From an uncultured Bacteroidales bacterium (GTDB lineage: Bacteria; Bacteroidota; Bacteroidia; Bacteroidales; P3), in the NCBI GenBank assembly GCA_946613135.1, contig CAMOFI010000002.1, positions 1 to 41,769 on the forward strand: 41,769 bases of DNA, read 5' to 3'. Positions 41,007 through 41,769 of the stretch are shown here, one piece after another. Each line of letters starts with the position of its first letter. Position 1 is the stretch's first letter. The notes below the pieces were generated by a model. It worked only from the letters and a program-made list of their open reading frames with translations. It searched no databases and was not told the DNA's origin. Position numbers and translations under genes: made by a program.

Positions 41007-41438
41007 TTATTCATAAAATTGTTTTAGTGATTTGTTCAGTAAGATGCATTCATTATTTTGAGTGTCAAAATAATAACGCTCACCATATAGACTCTCTTGT
41101 CCAAAATTCAACAATAGACCGATACTCTTTTTTGTAAGTCTAAGGTAGTTGAACAGTTGAGAGCGATGCTCTGGCATAATTTGGTCTACAGCCTTAAGTT
41201 CAATGATTATATCGTCGGCAACGATGTCCATCCTATAGAACTTGTTGAGTTTGCGACCTTTATAATAACATTCAAGCAGTTTCTCGGATTCGTTTTCAAT
41301 GCCCATATCAAGCAACTCTATATGCAAAGCCTCATTATATACAGCCTCCAACAATCCATACCCCAGCTCGTTATGCACGTTCATCGCAGCACCAATTATT
41401 TTGTACACTAAATCCTTGTATGTACTCAAATCTTTCAT
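41007..41438 (-). CDS. GxxExxY protein (PD-(D/E)xK-like fold)
   Basis: 143 residues. The family-defining motif G-x-x-E-x-x-Y is seen as GLLEAVY near 28-34 in ELGYGLLEAVYNEAL. RMDIVADDIIIELKAVD supplies the Asp and ExK residues expected of a PD-(D/E)xK nuclease-like core, and RSQLFNYLRLTKKSIGLLLNFG is the typical C-terminal helix-strand. The family (TIGR04256/PDDEXK_3) has no established function. The gene is AT-rich, unlike the GC-rich neighbours on each side, and is enclosed by two short-repeat arrays of opposite orientation. This context suggests an acquired or mobile cassette; that part is inference. Confidence 0.88.
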   Translation of the reverse strand: MKDLSTYKDLVYKIIGAAMNVHNELGYGLLEAVYNEALHIELLDMGIENESEKLLECYYKGRKLNKFYRMDIVADDIIIELKAVDQIMPEHRSQLFNYLRLTKKSIGLLLNFGQESLYGERYYFDTQNNECILLNKSLKQFYE

Positions 41439-41464
41439 AAATATAGTAAAATGATGTTAATAAA

Positions 41465-41591
41465 AATTGCTGATTAATTGCTGTAAAAAGAAATTGCTGA
41501 TAATTGCTGATTAATTGCTGGTAATTGCTGTTAAAAAAAATAATTATTGCTGTTTAAAAAATAATTATTGCTGTTTAAAAAGCTGATAATT
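41465..41591. repeat. Array of AATTGC short repeats, right of the GxxExxY gene (inverted relative to the left array)
   Basis: Six AATTGC cores start at 41465, 41476, 41492, 41502, 41513 and 41523, each followed by TG. Two variants (TAATTATTGCTG, near 41541 and 41562) and one decayed copy near 41586 follow. The two variants form a 21-bp tandem unit. Orientation is the reverse of the left array, so transcripts through the whole segment could pair arm to arm. The array stops about 15 nt before the ettA stop codon. Confidence 0.88.
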
Positions 41592-41606
41592 CCTGTCTAA
41601 AATAGT

Positions 41607-41769
41607 TTATTGCAGTTTTTTATAGTGGAAGCGGTGGGGTGTGTCGTCGCCGAGGCGCTTGCGGCGATTTTCCTCGTATTCGGAGTAGCTGCCTTCGAAG
41701 AAGTAGACCTGCGAGTCGCCCTCAAAGGCGAGGATGTGGGTGCAGATGCGGTCAAGGAACCAGCGGTCG
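41607..41769 (-). CDS. ettA: Energy-dependent translational throttle protein EttA, C-terminal fragment at window edge
   Basis: Only the last 53 residues are in the window, ending LHYKKLQ-like after PHR. The segments [37 protein letters not shown] and PHRFHYKKL are the characteristic EttA C-terminus, just after the second ABC domain's switch region. EttA is an ABC-F protein that binds the ribosomal E site and tunes the first elongation step to the ATP/ADP ratio. The 5' part lies outside, to the right. The stop codon is at 41607-41609, and the AATTGC repeat array follows immediately in the 3' direction. Confidence 0.88.
   Translation of the reverse strand, partial: DRWFLDRICTHILAFEGDSQVYFFEGSYSEYEENRRKRLGDDTPHRFHYKKLQ

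Noticed and set aside
40857-41591. CRISPR array as explanation of the GCAATT repeats
   Set aside because: The cores are only 6-9 bp and often 10 nt apart, with no unique spacers of 25-40 nt and no cas genes. They are short tandem or interspersed repeats.

Overview
The window looks like a chromosomal segment of a member of the Bacteroidota, most likely order Bacteroidales. The evidence is a type IX secretion (T9SS) plug protein, a giant secreted protein ending in a T9SS type A sorting domain, the families DUF5686, GSCFA, TIGR02757 and DUF4838, a TonB with an anchor typical of the phylum, and promoter motifs of the form TAnnTTTG. Genus cannot be decided from the sequence. Most of the window is housekeeping chromosome. 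No tRNA, rRNA, CRISPR, transposase or phage gene was recognised.

Layout. (1) 1-2476, minus strand: bcp peroxiredoxin, a VanX-like D-Ala-D-Ala dipeptidase lipoprotein, and an M49-type metallopeptidase lipoprotein cut by the left edge. (2) 2590-6619, plus strand: a DUF5686 outer-membrane protein and a T9SS plug (DUF5103) protein. The two units diverge from a 14-bp perfect inverted repeat that holds both promoter boxes. (3) 6624-19898, minus strand: a 3971-residue modular T9SS cargo protein followed 6 nt later by tilS. (4) 20267-24254, minus strand: ruvB, hutI, lolD, rlmB. The 5' end of rlmB contains a near-perfect parS (ParB-binding) site. (5) 24587-28973, plus strand: a double-domain universal stress protein, a BaiN/HI0933-type flavoprotein and a secreted DUF4838 protein. 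(6) 28992-32241, minus strand: an ABC-F ATPase followed by a YraN nuclease-like protein, then tonB with its own terminator. (7) 32421-39874, minus strand: dnaE, GSCFA, ddl, nitroreductase, TIGR02757, a tight series with two 4-nt start/stop overlaps. (8) 39920-41769: a secreted YD-repeat-like protein, a GxxExxY protein bracketed by two inversely oriented arrays of short GCAATT repeats, and the C-terminus of EttA at the right edge.

How the parts fit. The plug protein belongs to the T9SS translocon, and the giant protein carries the signal that this system recognises, so machinery and cargo sit about 1.4 kb apart. The giant protein is built from jelly-roll domains, about a dozen CARDB-like sandwiches, two right-handed beta-helices and Ig-like modules, which suggests a surface adhesin or scaffold. 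The other clusters are informational (dnaE, ruvB, rlmB, tilS, ettA) or envelope-related (ddl, lolD, tonB).

The features most worth a second look are the parS site inside rlmB, the GxxExxY gene bracketed by GCAATT arrays, the giant protein's duplicated architecture, and the symmetric divergent promoter at about 2.5 kb.
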